Notes: generated by a model not told the origin, from the sequence alone. 64,000 nucleotides of DNA from Candidatus Woesearchaeota archaeon (GCA_018661705.1 JABJHR010000014.1:62001-126000), one strand, 5' to 3'. Positions 1 to 7,595 are shown, counted from the stretch's first letter. Made by a program: numbers and translations.

Positions 1-768
1 GCACATAAAATTTTAAGTTTCTGTTTCCACTTATTAAAAAATCTAGGAATAATCATTTCTCCAATCATGCCAAAGTTTGCAGAAAAGTTACATAAACAAC
101 TTAATCTTAAAGATTTAAGTTGGGATGACATTCATTTTGATATGAAAACTCATAAAATTAACAAAGGAGAGATCTTAGTTAAGAAAATAGAAGACGAAGT
201 TAAGAAAATGATTCAGGAAAATGCCCCTCAAGATGCAGAATCCAAGAATAAAAAAGAAAAATCAGAAAACAATACTGATTCTGAGTTTATATTAGATTTA
301 AGAGTAGCTAAAATTGAATCAGTAGAGGATCATCCAGATGCAGACAGATTATATGTTGTAAAAATACATTTAGGGAAAGAAAAGAGACAATTAGTTGCAG
401 GATTAAAGAAATATTATTCAAAAGAAGACTTAACAGGTAAAAAAGTTGTTGTTGTTACTAATTTAGAACCTGTAAGACTTAAAGGAGTGAAAAGTGAAGG
501 TATGATGCTAGCTGCTGAGAAAAAGAAAGATGTTGTAGTGTTAGAAGCAGATGAATCTAAAATTGGAGATCAAGTTTATGTAGAAGGTATTAGTTTACCT
601 AAGAAATTCTCAACAATTACATTTGATGACTTCTTGAAGTATAAAATGAAAGTAAAGTATAGAAAAGTATTTTTAGTTGGAAATGAAGAAGCTGACAAAG
701 TTAAGTTCTTAAAAACTAAACATGAAGAAATTAAAGCAAATATTAATGATAATGCTAAAGTTTGTTAG
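1..768 (+). CDS. metG: Methionyl-tRNA synthetase, C-terminal part (cut by window edge)
   Basis: The ORF track starts at an internal ATG, but the frame is open to base 1 and reads as the end of a class I anticodon-binding domain (SPIMPKFAEKLHKQLNL), so the gene begins outside the window. After a lysine/glutamate-rich linker comes a C-terminal tRNA-binding OB domain (FILDLRVAKIESVEDHPDADRLYVV, then LEPVRLKGVKSEGMML), the EMAP/Arc1p-like module fused to many MetRS enzymes, where it increases tRNA affinity and supports dimerisation. About 60 further residues follow the OB domain. The enzyme charges tRNA-Met in the cytoplasm. The stop codon directly abuts the stop of the convergent membrane-protein gene. 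The active-site half cannot be seen here. Confidence 0.93.
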   Translation, partial: AHKILSFCFHLLKNLGIIISPIMPKFAEKLHKQLNLKDLSWDDIHFDMKTHKINKGEILVKKIEDEVKKMIQENAPQDAESKNKKEKSENNTDSEFILDLRVAKIESVEDHPDADRLYVVKIHLGKEKRQLVAGLKKYYSKEDLTGKKVVVVTNLEPVRLKGVKSEGMMLAAEKKKDVVVLEADESKIGDQVYVEGISLPKKFSTITFDDFLKYKMKVKYRKVFLVGNEEADKVKFLKTKHEEIKANINDNAKVC

Positions 769-1653
769 TTACTTTTTCTCAGATGAAGGTTTATTCATAA
801 ACTTAACTCCCAACAGCCCTGCAACCCCAATTAATATCAAAAACACACCAATCAAAAATACAACTAAGGGATAGATTTGTTTTATCATTATTGGTAGCAT
901 CATAAAGAATACTTTGCCCATATCTAAATCTGGACTACCTGAGGGCATGGAACCATCTTCACTAGGTAAAGCTTGGGACATTGTTTCCATTAAAGGAGTT
1001 GTATTAATTGGACTTATAGTTGTCCAAATTAAAAGAATTAAAAATGGAATTACTAACCAAATTCCAGTTCTTAAAAACATCTTTGCTACGTATCTTAAAT
1101 ATTCTTTTGGTTCATGCATAAAAAACAAGAACAATACTCCAAACAAGATTAAAACTAAGATTGGCAAAGAAATCTTAAATGGTTTCCAAATATTTTTTAT
1201 TTTAGTATAAATTGCAGTAATTGGTGAATCTGCTAAAGGTGAATTTTTATCTTCTAATAGTTTGTCTGTTTCTGGCATACCGCCACTCATAATGTCCATG
1301 AAACTTATGAAGAATTCTCTTTTAGGAATACTTGGATCATTAAAGTTATTGCAAACTTTAACAAGCATCATTGTTTGTTCACTTTCTTCTCCCCTTGATC
1401 CACTTTGTTTTAGTAATTCTTCTAAACTTACATCCAAAGAATCAGCTTGTGTTTGCATATCAGTTATTTTATCACAATAAAAAGAAATTTTATTATTCAA
1501 ATTTTCTTGGGCATCTTTATCGGCATATCCATAGATATCACCAAATGCTTCCTTAATATCAATGTTTGTAAAAGTTCCAAAAATTAGTGTAAATATACAT
1601 ATAGAAAGTAAGATTGAAATAATCCAAATACCTAGTTTCTTAAGGAATGCCAT
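769..1653 (-). CDS. Multi-pass membrane protein of unknown function
   Basis: A 294-residue protein that I do not recognise. There is one hydrophobic segment at residues 7-29, a soluble, probably extracytoplasmic region with two cysteines (about 30-155), then three strong membrane segments (about 161-180, 195-215 and 255-283) and a short basic tail. The soluble part is helical and acidic. It converges with the MetRS gene with no spacer, so the two transcripts must overlap. The upstream region contains a TATA-like stretch shared with the divergent gene at 1720. It could be a transporter accessory or envelope protein; nothing in the sequence decides this. Confidence 0.7.
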   Translation of the reverse strand: MAFLKKLGIWIISILLSICIFTLIFGTFTNIDIKEAFGDIYGYADKDAQENLNNKISFYCDKITDMQTQADSLDVSLEELLKQSGSRGEESEQTMMLVKVCNNFNDPSIPKREFFISFMDIMSGGMPETDKLLEDKNSPLADSPITAIYTKIKNIWKPFKISLPILVLILFGVLFLFFMHEPKEYLRYVAKMFLRTGIWLVIPFLILLIWTTISPINTTPLMETMSQALPSEDGSMPSGSPDLDMGKVFFMMLPIMIKQIYPLVVFLIGVFLILIGVAGLLGVKFMNKPSSEKK

Positions 1654-1700
1654 ATTAAGTGTAATAAGGCCCTATTATATAAAAAGGTTTTTAAATCCAG

Positions 1701-1730
1701 ATGCATTCCTTACCTTATCGTGACAACTGA
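1701..1730 (+). other. Possible leaderless upstream mini-ORF
   Basis: ATG at 1701 lies about 20-25 bases after a TATA-like box, the distance expected for a leaderless archaeal start. It encodes MHSLPYRDN and stops, overlapping the GTG proposed for the transglutaminase-like gene. It may be a regulatory upstream ORF, a sign that the main start is annotated wrongly, or chance. Confidence 0.25.
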
Positions 1731-2448
1731 AGCAGAGGATACACCAAATAATGGTAAGAAAGGTAAGAGAATAGAAGATCTTGTAAATTGGGGAAGAACA
1801 CAAATGATGGAAATTCGTGTTTTTAATCCAAATGATGATCCTGAAATAAGAAGCGATATACAAGGATTAGTTAATGATGGAAAATACCTTGGAAAATATC
1901 ATTTTATTGGAAGAGACAGAAGAATTAATAAAGGGATTTATTTGGGAGCACATCCAAGGGAAGCAATTTTAGTATTAAATAATGCAGAGCTCATAGTAAA
2001 AGCTTACGAAGAAGTTAAAAAAGAAATTTCTAGTAAAATTGGTGCGTATAATTATAGAGGATTAATACCATCCGCGATTTTTAATACTGTTAAATCTAAA
2101 TTAAGATATGACGAAATTGCAACAAAACAATTTGTAGAAGGATTTGTAACAGAAGATAAAAAAGAACCAGTGATTCCACTTGACCAATTTATTAATGAAG
2201 GATATGGGGTTTGCAGGCATATGGGATTATTTTGTGCAGTATTATTTGAAAAATTTATTGATGAAGGAATTCTAGTAGGAGACGTAAGTGTTGATAGAAA
2301 TAGTATTGGAATAATGGCACACGCATGGTGCAGGTATAAATCACTATCTAAAGAAGCAGTTATATTAGATGTTGCACAGAAATATATTGGACCTGCGTCT
2401 GCACATAATGCAAATTGGTTCTATGAAAGACCAGAAGATAGAAGATAA
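1720..2448 (+). CDS. Transglutaminase-like (cysteine-protease fold) protein
   Basis: About 242 residues with the three motifs of the transglutaminase-like superfamily in order: Cys in YGVCRHMGLF, His in MAHAWCRY, and Asp in VILDVAQ, spaced as in bacterial and archaeal Transglut_core proteins. No signal peptide or membrane segment, so it should be cytoplasmic; whether it is a peptidase, peptide N-glycanase-like or amidase enzyme is not visible. Start choice is uncertain. The listed GTG at 1720 has no clear ribosome site; an in-frame ATG ATG lies at 1804. A leaderless-type TATA box (TTATATAAA, 1674-1682) instead points to an out-of-frame ATG at 1701 that opens only nine codons, whose stop lies just inside this gene. 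Confidence 0.65.
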   Translation: MTTEAEDTPNNGKKGKRIEDLVNWGRTQMMEIRVFNPNDDPEIRSDIQGLVNDGKYLGKYHFIGRDRRINKGIYLGAHPREAILVLNNAELIVKAYEEVKKEISSKIGAYNYRGLIPSAIFNTVKSKLRYDEIATKQFVEGFVTEDKKEPVIPLDQFINEGYGVCRHMGLFCAVLFEKFIDEGILVGDVSVDRNSIGIMAHAWCRYKSLSKEAVILDVAQKYIGPASAHNANWFYERPEDRR

Positions 2449-2521
2449 GTTTTGATTTCTTTAAGAATATTCTAGAAAAGATTAAAAAAGTTAATGAACT
2501 ATATCTGCTTTAGACCCAAAG

Positions 2522-2610
2522 CAAAAAACAACAACCCTGGCACAGACGGACATTTTACTTTGTAAAATATCCTACTCGGTTTCACCTCGCCTGGCCAATG
2601 TTGTTTTTTG
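2522..2610 (+). repeat. F1 element copy 1 (three-way-junction repeat)
   Basis: The outer arms CAAAAAACAACA and TGTTGTTTTTTG are complementary and are followed inward by GGC/GCC. The core contains ACAGACGGAC, an arm closed by GGA/TCC with a long AT stem and TTT loop, then CCTACTC, a small hairpin GGT-TTC-ACC, and TCGCCTGGCC. The same order of conserved words and variable hairpins occurs at 4628, 26848 (reverse), 40769 and, more divergently, at 39064 (reverse). Lies between convergent genes. A half F2 element follows after about 20 bp. Confidence 0.85.
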
Positions 2611-2629
2611 TATAAGATAAATAAATTGA

Positions 2630-2673
2630 AAAACTCTACAACATTAGGGCGAAGCCAATGTCGCTCACGAAAG
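2630..2673 (+). repeat. F2 half element
   Basis: The sequence AACTCTACAACATTAGGGCG, followed by AAGCCAATG and a CTCACG end, matches the right half of the full F2 elements at 11144 and 18271, including the GGC-GAA-GCC mini-hairpin. No left half is present. It lies about 20 bp after F1 copy 1. Confidence 0.75.
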
Positions 2674-2726
2674 ATTTTAAAAAACAATAATTCTTTAATT
2701 CTCAAAAAATTAAGAAAAAATAAAAA

Positions 2727-3128
2727 CTACTTCTTTTTAGGAGCTTTCATCTTTTTGGTGATTCCTAGTTTCTTTCCGCAATGTTCGCATTCAAAAACAT
2801 AGGCTTTAACACCTTCAAAAGATTTTAGCTTGTAAAGAGTTATTGCTTCCCCTTCTTTTTTACAATGAGGGCATGTATAAGCAATTTCCATTTGACAAGT
2901 TTCTTCAAACTCTTCTTTTGGAACTGTATGTTGACATTCTGGACAAACATATTCTTTTGCTCTGATCTTTGCCTTTCCTGTTTTCTCATTAACAGGCTTG
3001 CCCATTTTTGCTTTGTGACATTCAAGACATTCTGGCCTGTAAACCCAAGCCATTGCTTTGCCTTCTCCCATTGCTCTCCTACTAAAATAAAATAAATCAT
3101 CCATATCTTCCGGTATTGTTAATCCCAT
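2727..3128 (-). CDS. Small protein with four CxxC zinc-binding knuckles
   Basis: A 133-residue protein with four CxxC pairs: CLECHK, CPECQH, CPHCKK and CEHCGK, enough for two zinc ribbons. The N-terminal part (PEDMDDLFYFSRRAMGEGKAMAWVYRPEC) and a lysine-rich tail suggest contact with nucleic acid or ribosomes. From memory, proteins of this layout are common in DPANN genomes with no assigned function. The start is well supported: AGGGGTGAA lies four bases before the ATG. No membrane segment, so cytoplasmic. Function unknown. Confidence 0.85.
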   Translation of the reverse strand: MGLTIPEDMDDLFYFSRRAMGEGKAMAWVYRPECLECHKAKMGKPVNEKTGKAKIRAKEYVCPECQHTVPKEEFEETCQMEIAYTCPHCKKEGEAITLYKLKSFEGVKAYVFECEHCGKKLGITKKMKAPKKK

Positions 3129-3145
3129 TGTTTCACCCCTGATGA

Positions 3146-3218
3146 AAGTAGGAGGTAATTAGTCTGAAGTAAGAAGTTCAATTGTTACTTCTTACTTCTT
3201 GTTTCCTACTTCTTCCTT
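3146..3218. repeat. Purine/pyrimidine-asymmetric inverted repeat
   Basis: The left arm is built of words such as GAAGTAAGAAGT and the right arm of ACTTCTTACTTC, forming a hairpin around TCAATTG. It lies just upstream of the zinc-ribbon gene and after the stop of the gene that precedes it on the minus strand. Similar words recur at 28046; related GT/AC-type repeats occur near 16044, 29286, 60500 and 61684. Confidence 0.65.
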
Positions 3219-3223
3219 TATTA

Positions 3224-3808
3224 TTATTTTTTCTTTCCTTTCTTCTTTGCTACTTTCTTTTTCACTGCTTTTTTCTTTACAGCTTTCTTTTTCACTGTTT
3301 TCTTTGCTACTTTCTTCTTTGCAACCTTCTTTTTCACTACTTTCTTTGCTGTTTTCTTTTTAGTTACTTTCTTCTTTACTGCTTTTTTTATAGGAGCTAC
3401 TGCACTTATTTTGTAACAAGACTTACAGTTTCCTAATTTATGCCCAACCATAGTTGAGAACACAATTACAACTAAAAAACCAATCCATAAAAAAAGACTA
3501 TTCAAGATCTCACTGAAGAAAAACATATATCCTTCAATAAAGAGCGTAATTATAAACTCTAAAACTAACCATATGACAACAAAATAAGCACCCAAAAAAA
3601 AACCTTCCTTTGTTGAAGGGAAAGTCTTCTTAAAATACAGGTTTGACAAAAATAGAGTAACTAATCCAATTAAAAATAAAGGAACCATACTAACAACAAA
3701 AAAATTGTTATTTATCCCTGGAATACTCATTAAAATAAATTTAATAATTATGATCACGGCCCATAATAGAACACCTAACAATGTTGCCCCTTTCCAATTT
3801 TTACACAT
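3224..3808 (-). CDS. Four-helix membrane protein with histone-H1-like lysine/alanine tail
   Basis: About 194 residues. Residues 1-135 contain four hydrophobic segments (roughly 8-28, 34-54, 68-92, 98-122). A short GHKLGNCKSCYK segment with two cysteines follows. The last 55 residues are a low-complexity tail of KKxVAKK-type repeats, very like the C-terminal domains of histone H1 and of some bacterial HU-like proteins. A cytoplasmic tail of this charge could tether DNA, RNA, ribosomes or acidic phospholipid to the membrane; that is inference. AGGGGTGGGA stands just before the ATG. The membrane part is not a family I recognise. The repeat tract would be prone to length changes. Confidence 0.75.
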   Translation of the reverse strand: MCKNWKGATLLGVLLWAVIIIIKFILMSIPGINNNFFVVSMVPLFLIGLVTLFLSNLYFKKTFPSTKEGFFLGAYFVVIWLVLEFIITLFIEGYMFFFSEILNSLFLWIGFLVVIVFSTMVGHKLGNCKSCYKISAVAPIKKAVKKKVTKKKTAKKVVKKKVAKKKVAKKTVKKKAVKKKAVKKKVAKKKGKKK

Positions 3809-3818
3809 ATTCCCACCC

Positions 3819-4022
3819 CTAATTTTTAAAAATATTTCTAAAGTATTTATTTATACTTGATTTTGACAAGTACAAACCAAAAAGAAGATAAAACCAACCA
3901 AGAACATAATAGATCCCAGCTAATGCTTGATGTAAGGAAAGAGATATAACACTAACTACAGTAATGATATAACTAAATATTACCATTTTCTTTCCTAAAT
4001 TTGAATATTCGTATTGTTTCAT
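3819..4022 (-). CDS. Small two-helix membrane protein
   Basis: About 67 residues with two membrane segments (about 14-33 and 38-56), a short tight turn and a basic tail. I start it at the ATG at 4022 (MKQYEYSNLGKKM) rather than the GTG two codons upstream, because a TATA-like TATAAATACT lies about 20 bases before that ATG, fitting a leaderless message. The stop lies 10 bases before the start of the lysine-tail membrane protein gene, so the two may be co-transcribed. Function unknown. Confidence 0.55.
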   Translation of the reverse strand: MKQYEYSNLGKKMVIFSYIITVVSVISLSLHQALAGIYYVLGWFYLLFGLYLSKSSINKYFRNIFKN

Positions 4023-4131
4023 GTACACTTAAAGTATTTATAGATATATTTAAGCCTTTCTATTTTAATATATAGATATATTACTTATCTAACCAAAAAA
4101 CTTTATAAACTCTAAAATAAATAAAATCAAT

Positions 4132-4398
4132 ATGTTATTAACAGCAGCATTATTTGGATTTATAGGAGGGTGGGCAAGAGCCTGCGTTGGTTATATGAAA
4201 TATAGTTATAAAAATAAAAAATCAAAATTCAAGCCTAGTGCATTTTTGTTAACATTCCTTGCTTCTGGAGTTATTGGATTATTTGCAGGGTTACTTGTTT
4301 CAACAAACTTTGCATTAGCATTATTAGCAGGTTATGCTGGAACAGATTTAATTGAAAATATTTACAAGATTAAAAAGAAAACAAAGGTGATAGTATAA
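4132..4398 (+). CDS. Small membrane protein, first gene of a two-gene operon
   Basis: An 88-residue protein with two hydrophobic segments (about 2-20 and 37-70) and a basic loop and tail; function not recognised. CTTTATAAA about 30 bases before the ATG with no ribosome site indicates a leaderless transcript. Its stop codon overlaps the ATG of the next gene by one base (TAATG), so the two are translationally coupled and probably act together in the membrane. Confidence 0.7.
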   Translation: MLLTAALFGFIGGWARACVGYMKYSYKNKKSKFKPSAFLLTFLASGVIGLFAGLLVSTNFALALLAGYAGTDLIENIYKIKKKTKVIV

Positions 4399-4604
4399 TG
4401 GTACAAGCAAAAGTAGTAGGAGGCGGTTTTGGAAATCATTTTGGAAGACGAATTAGTGGGATTGGTTTTGGATTAGTATTATTGATAATAGGAGTATTAT
4501 TTTTATTAAGAGATTTAGGATACATTACAACTAAAATAAGTTTTTGGACATATTTTTTCCTAGTAATTGGTGCATGGTGGGTATTGGGAAGATTGTTTAG
4601 ATAA
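4398..4604 (+). CDS. Small membrane protein with two predicted helices
   Basis: A 68-residue protein: a glycine-rich N-terminus (VVGGGFGNHFGRRISG), a helix at about 22-40 (GFGLVLLIIGVLFLLRDLGY), and a second helix at about 46-66. The layout resembles LiaF/DUF5668-type two-helix modules found in stress and envelope sensing proteins, but it is too short to assign. It is coupled to the preceding gene by a one-base overlap. F1 copy 2 follows after 23 bases. Confidence 0.65.
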   Translation: MVQAKVVGGGFGNHFGRRISGIGFGLVLLIIGVLFLLRDLGYITTKISFWTYFFLVIGAWWVLGRLFR

Positions 4605-4627
4605 GAAATTTGAATATGATGTATGAT

Positions 4628-4709
4628 CAAAAAACAACAACATAGGCACAGACGGACTTTTTCCAAAAGTCCTACTCGTCTTCGACTCGCCTGGCCTTAT
4701 TGTTTTTTG
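4628..4709 (+). repeat. F1 element copy 2 (three-way-junction repeat)
   Basis: Shortest and cleanest copy: outer arms CAAAAAACAACA and TTGTTTTTTG, GGC/GCC, ACAGAC, arm GGACTTTT-TCC-AAAAGTCC, CTACTC, hairpin GTC-TTC-GAC, TCGCCTGGCC. Relative to copy 1 the small hairpin changed from GGT/ACC to GTC/GAC, keeping all three pairs. Lies between convergent genes. Confidence 0.85.
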
Positions 4710-4725
4710 TATTAAAAAATTAATA

Positions 4726-4767
4726 ACAACGCTCTTAAACAATTGCGAATGCTATTTTCTCACTAAG
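4726..4767 (-). repeat. F2 half element
   Basis: The reverse complement starts CTTAGTGAGAAAATAGCATT and continues CGCAATTGTTTAAGAG, matching the left half of full F2 elements. It starts 17 bp after F1 copy 2. Read on the plus strand it has the same polarity as the half elements after copies 1 and 4. Confidence 0.75.
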
Positions 4768-4796
4768 AATTTCTCTTTTTTACAGACTTAAAGAAA

Positions 4797-5603
4797 TCAT
4801 GTATGTAAATATTGATTAAAAAACGTAGAAACATCATTATAAACTTGTAAATTTTTTCTTCCAGTCATTTCTGGTTTTTCGTCTCCAAAAACTTTTCCAG
4901 TGTAACCAAAATATCTAAATCCTGTTTTATTAAAACAATGGTTGCCCATAAATTGTACAACATTTTTTTCACCAAAAATGTCATTAAATACTTTTATTCG
5001 TTTAGGACTTTTCAATGTTCTATCTTGTTTTGCAATTGCAACCCTTATAGGAAGATCTATACCAGGATTACATTCTAACAAAGTTGGATGTGCTAAAGAA
5101 TGAATTCCAGATGATGCAGTTCCTCCAAAAGTATTAATATACCAACCAACCCATTCAATATCAGAAGCATCTAAAAAAGCACTTGCCATGTATAGAGCAT
5201 TTAATTTATCTTTAAACCCTGTATCTTGTGCAGCATAAGCAGAAATTGTTGCCCCCACTGAAAAACCAAAAAAACCAATTGAGTCATACCTATCAACAAC
5301 AGATTCAAGCACTGCTTTTTGATCCTCAATTGCCTTTAAAACAGAAAATTTTCCTTTTGATCCATGATGATCTTGAGATAGCGCTTGCCTAAACGGATCA
5401 AATTTATCTGTAAATTTATGGGCACGAAGAGAATATAATAAAACATCATGATGATCTGCAAGATGTTTTGCTAATGGGATAAACGCAGCTGCTCTGCCAC
5501 TTTGTCCATGCGCAATAACAACCAATGATTTATGGTTATCAGAAATTAATAAAGCATCTAAATCTATTTCATCATTTTGTATCACTGTAGGAGTATACTG
5601 CAT
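4797..5603 (-). CDS. Alpha/beta hydrolase
   Basis: 268 residues with the alpha/beta-hydrolase pattern: HGQSG oxyanion loop near residue 33, nucleophile serine in GFFGFSVGA near 113, a late aspartate in AIAKQDRTL, and histidine in GNHCFNK. No signal peptide, so probably a cytoplasmic esterase, thioesterase or lipase-like enzyme; the substrate cannot be read from sequence. The fold core is near complete, with a small cap around 140-175. It stands alone, between convergent small membrane genes with repeat elements and the hypothetical gene upstream. Confidence 0.8.
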   Translation of the reverse strand: MQYTPTVIQNDEIDLDALLISDNHKSLVVIAHGQSGRAAAFIPLAKHLADHHDVLLYSLRAHKFTDKFDPFRQALSQDHHGSKGKFSVLKAIEDQKAVLESVVDRYDSIGFFGFSVGATISAYAAQDTGFKDKLNALYMASAFLDASDIEWVGWYINTFGGTASSGIHSLAHPTLLECNPGIDLPIRVAIAKQDRTLKSPKRIKVFNDIFGEKNVVQFMGNHCFNKTGFRYFGYTGKVFGDEKPEMTGRKNLQVYNDVSTFFNQYLHT

Positions 5604-5674
5604 TTTAAGTAAGAAATAGCTTCGAATATATTAATATTGTTAAACAAAAGGCTAGATACTGCATTATAACCTAA

Positions 5675-6691
5675 TTAATTAGAAAAAGCCCTATAAATCT
5701 TGGGAGAATTAATAACTTCTTTCTCCATAGCTGGATGTCTCTTTAAATATGAAGCTAATCCAATTGAAGGTGTAATCTGTGGTGATGATGCTACTAATTT
5801 ATTATGAGTACTAATAAGATAACAATAGCTTAATAATCTATATGATAATGCCGAAAATATATCTACATTTATTTCTGGATGTGCAGCAATAACTTCCCCA
5901 CCAGTAATAAGACCTTTTGCTTGAGAATAATGATTTAAAAAATCAAATTTAGGAGTATTTTCATAAACATAATCTTTTAAGTACTTTGCTTTTTCCCCCA
6001 TAACCACTTTTGCAACTACCTCAACATGTGGTTGAGATAAAAAATGAAAAATATTTGATTCATCCAAATATTCTTCAAGTTCTTCGCCTAGTTCTTCATC
6101 TCCAGAAACATGCTCCATAAATTCATGAATATTATCTAAGTCATTTAATCCACTTATAATATCTTGAATTTCTTCTGCTTCTGGTTCAAGTGCTTGAAAT
6201 AATTCTGTTGCACAAACTAATGCAGAAGTTTCTGGGTTTGATCCTTTATAATGAAATAAAAAGATTTTTTCTACATCTCCCTTTTCTGTATATTCACCAC
6301 TAATCCCAGCACCATTAGCACTTGAAACAAATTTACTAATGCCTGATAATTCAATTAATTCATCTGAAGACATATCTCCGCCACGATAACCAGTTAATGC
6401 ATCTATAGTCATGCTCATCAAAGAATCACCATCTGTTGGAATAGCTCCCAAAGGAATCATTTTTGAACAATAACGATCAAATCTTTTAAAATAATTAAGA
6501 GCTGATGTAGAAAAATTAATATCTCCACTTTTTGCAAAAGCATTAAGATATATTCTTACTCTTTTAAAAAGAATATCAATACTTGCATCAGTAAAAGTTT
6601 GCATATGAGCATAATCTTCAAATAATTGAAATACCCTTTCCCCTAAGGATTTATGTCCAGATTTCACTAGTCTCTGCAGTTCAAGTTCCAT
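5675..6691 (-). CDS. Hypothetical cytoplasmic protein, mostly helical
   Basis: 338 residues, no signal peptide or membrane segment, predicted mostly helical, with a strongly acidic patch around residues 185-225 (EPEAEEIQDIISGLNDLD, then DEELGEELEEYLDE). I recognise no domain. It has its own start region with an AT-rich promoter-like stretch, and ends 70 bases from the hydrolase gene, so a shared transcript is possible. Only codon regularity and length support it as a real gene. Confidence 0.65.
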   Translation of the reverse strand: MELELQRLVKSGHKSLGERVFQLFEDYAHMQTFTDASIDILFKRVRIYLNAFAKSGDINFSTSALNYFKRFDRYCSKMIPLGAIPTDGDSLMSMTIDALTGYRGGDMSSDELIELSGISKFVSSANGAGISGEYTEKGDVEKIFLFHYKGSNPETSALVCATELFQALEPEAEEIQDIISGLNDLDNIHEFMEHVSGDEELGEELEEYLDESNIFHFLSQPHVEVVAKVVMGEKAKYLKDYVYENTPKFDFLNHYSQAKGLITGGEVIAAHPEINVDIFSALSYRLLSYCYLISTHNKLVASSPQITPSIGLASYLKRHPAMEKEVINSPKIYRAFSN

Positions 6692-6787
6692 TTATCAAAG
6701 AAAATAAGCCTTATTTATTAATATTCTGGCCAAAATAACCATTATCTTTATAAATTAAAAGGGAATTTCTGTGTATTAAACACATAC

Positions 6788-6937
6788 GCCTCCGTGGCTT
6801 AGCGGTACTTTACATAAGCAAAGGCTTGTGCAAAGCACTAGATAGCGCGGCATTGGTATATTTTGGACAAAGTACAAAATGCTTTGTTCCAAATAACAAA
6901 GATGCCGAGGTCCCGAGTTCAATTCTCGGCGGAGGCT
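6788..6937 (+). tRNA. tRNA-Thr (GGT) with two apparent introns
   Basis: Acceptor GCCTCCG pairs with CGGAGGC; T-arm CCGAG-TTCAATT-CTCGG; U73, usual for archaeal tRNA-Thr. The anticodon stem CGGCA/TGCCG encloses TTGGTA and A38, giving anticodon GGT, with a 43-nt intron at the canonical 37/38 site (about 6859-6901) that folds on itself (TTGGACAAAG against CTTTGTTCCAA). A second insertion of about 36 nt (about 6808-6843) interrupts the D-loop after AGCGGTA; it contains a strong hairpin (CATAAGC-AAAG-GCTTGTG). The D-stem becomes GCT/AGC once this is removed. Exact splice points of the D-loop insertion are not certain. Confidence 0.88.
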
Positions 6938-7016
6938 TTTATTGTCTATTTTCTAAATTTAAATTAGAATAAGTTGTAGTTAACAATCAACTTCAGTTTC
7001 CCATTCATGAATTAAT

Positions 7017-7595
7017 TTATTTTTTCCGTCGTGGAGCTTTTTCAAACTTAACTAAATCTTCTTCTGTTTTAATTCCTTCTTCTTCTTTTGCCATCTCTAA
7101 GAATTTATAGAAAATTTCTGTTGTTGCATTAACATCTGACATTGCACGGTGTGCTTGCTCATTAACAATTTCAAAATGTTCACATATGCAACTTAATTTT
7201 TTACTAGGTAAGTCCGGTAATAATCTATTTGCTAGTTTTCTTGTACACAATCTTTTATTTTCAATACCTACATCTAAATGTTGCCTTGCATTGTGTTCAA
7301 TAAAACCATAATCAAATGATGCATTATGTGCAATTATAGGAGCATTTCCTAAGAATTCAATAAACTCTGGAAGAACTTTATGAATCGGTTCTGCATCTTT
7401 GACCATATCATTAGTTATGCCTGTTAATCTAGTAATAAAAGAAGGAATTCTTTGTTTAGGATTAACTAAAGTTTGGAATTTACCAACTACTTTGTTCTTC
7501 TTTATTTTAACAGCAGCAATTTCTGTTATCCTATGCCTCTTTTTTGACAATCCAGTTGTTTCTAAATCCAAAACAACATACTCACCCATCACCAT
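7017..7595 (-). CDS. DnaQ-like 3'-5' exonuclease (DEDDh)
   Basis: 192 residues with all three DEDDh motifs: DLETTG near residue 10 (Asp and Glu metal ligands), HNASFD near 93, and HRAMSDV near 145 (catalytic His and Asp). This matches the proofreading epsilon-subunit/RNase T/oligoribonuclease superfamily. The protein stands alone, not fused to a polymerase, and carries a basic tail (RRKK). It probably trims single-stranded DNA or RNA 3' ends in repair or RNA turnover; the substrate cannot be told. The ATG at 7595 lies about 26 bases after a TATA-like stretch, consistent with a leaderless transcript. Confidence 0.9.
   Translation of the reverse strand: MVMGEYVVLDLETTGLSKKRHRITEIAAVKIKKNKVVGKFQTLVNPKQRIPSFITRLTGITNDMVKDAEPIHKVLPEFIEFLGNAPIIAHNASFDYGFIEHNARQHLDVGIENKRLCTRKLANRLLPDLPSKKLSCICEHFEIVNEQAHRAMSDVNATTEIFYKFLEMAKEEEGIKTEEDLVKFEKAPRRKK

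Noticed and set aside
2522-2610. F1 as an integron attC site or a plain terminator
   Set aside because: No integrase or cassette structure, and copies occur in both orientations relative to genes, including antisense between co-directional genes and between divergent genes, so a plain terminator role does not fit all copies.
2499-2802. ORFs on both strands across 2499-2802
   Set aside because: They read through F1/F2 repeat DNA and the end of the zinc-ribbon gene; same happens at 4560-4742.
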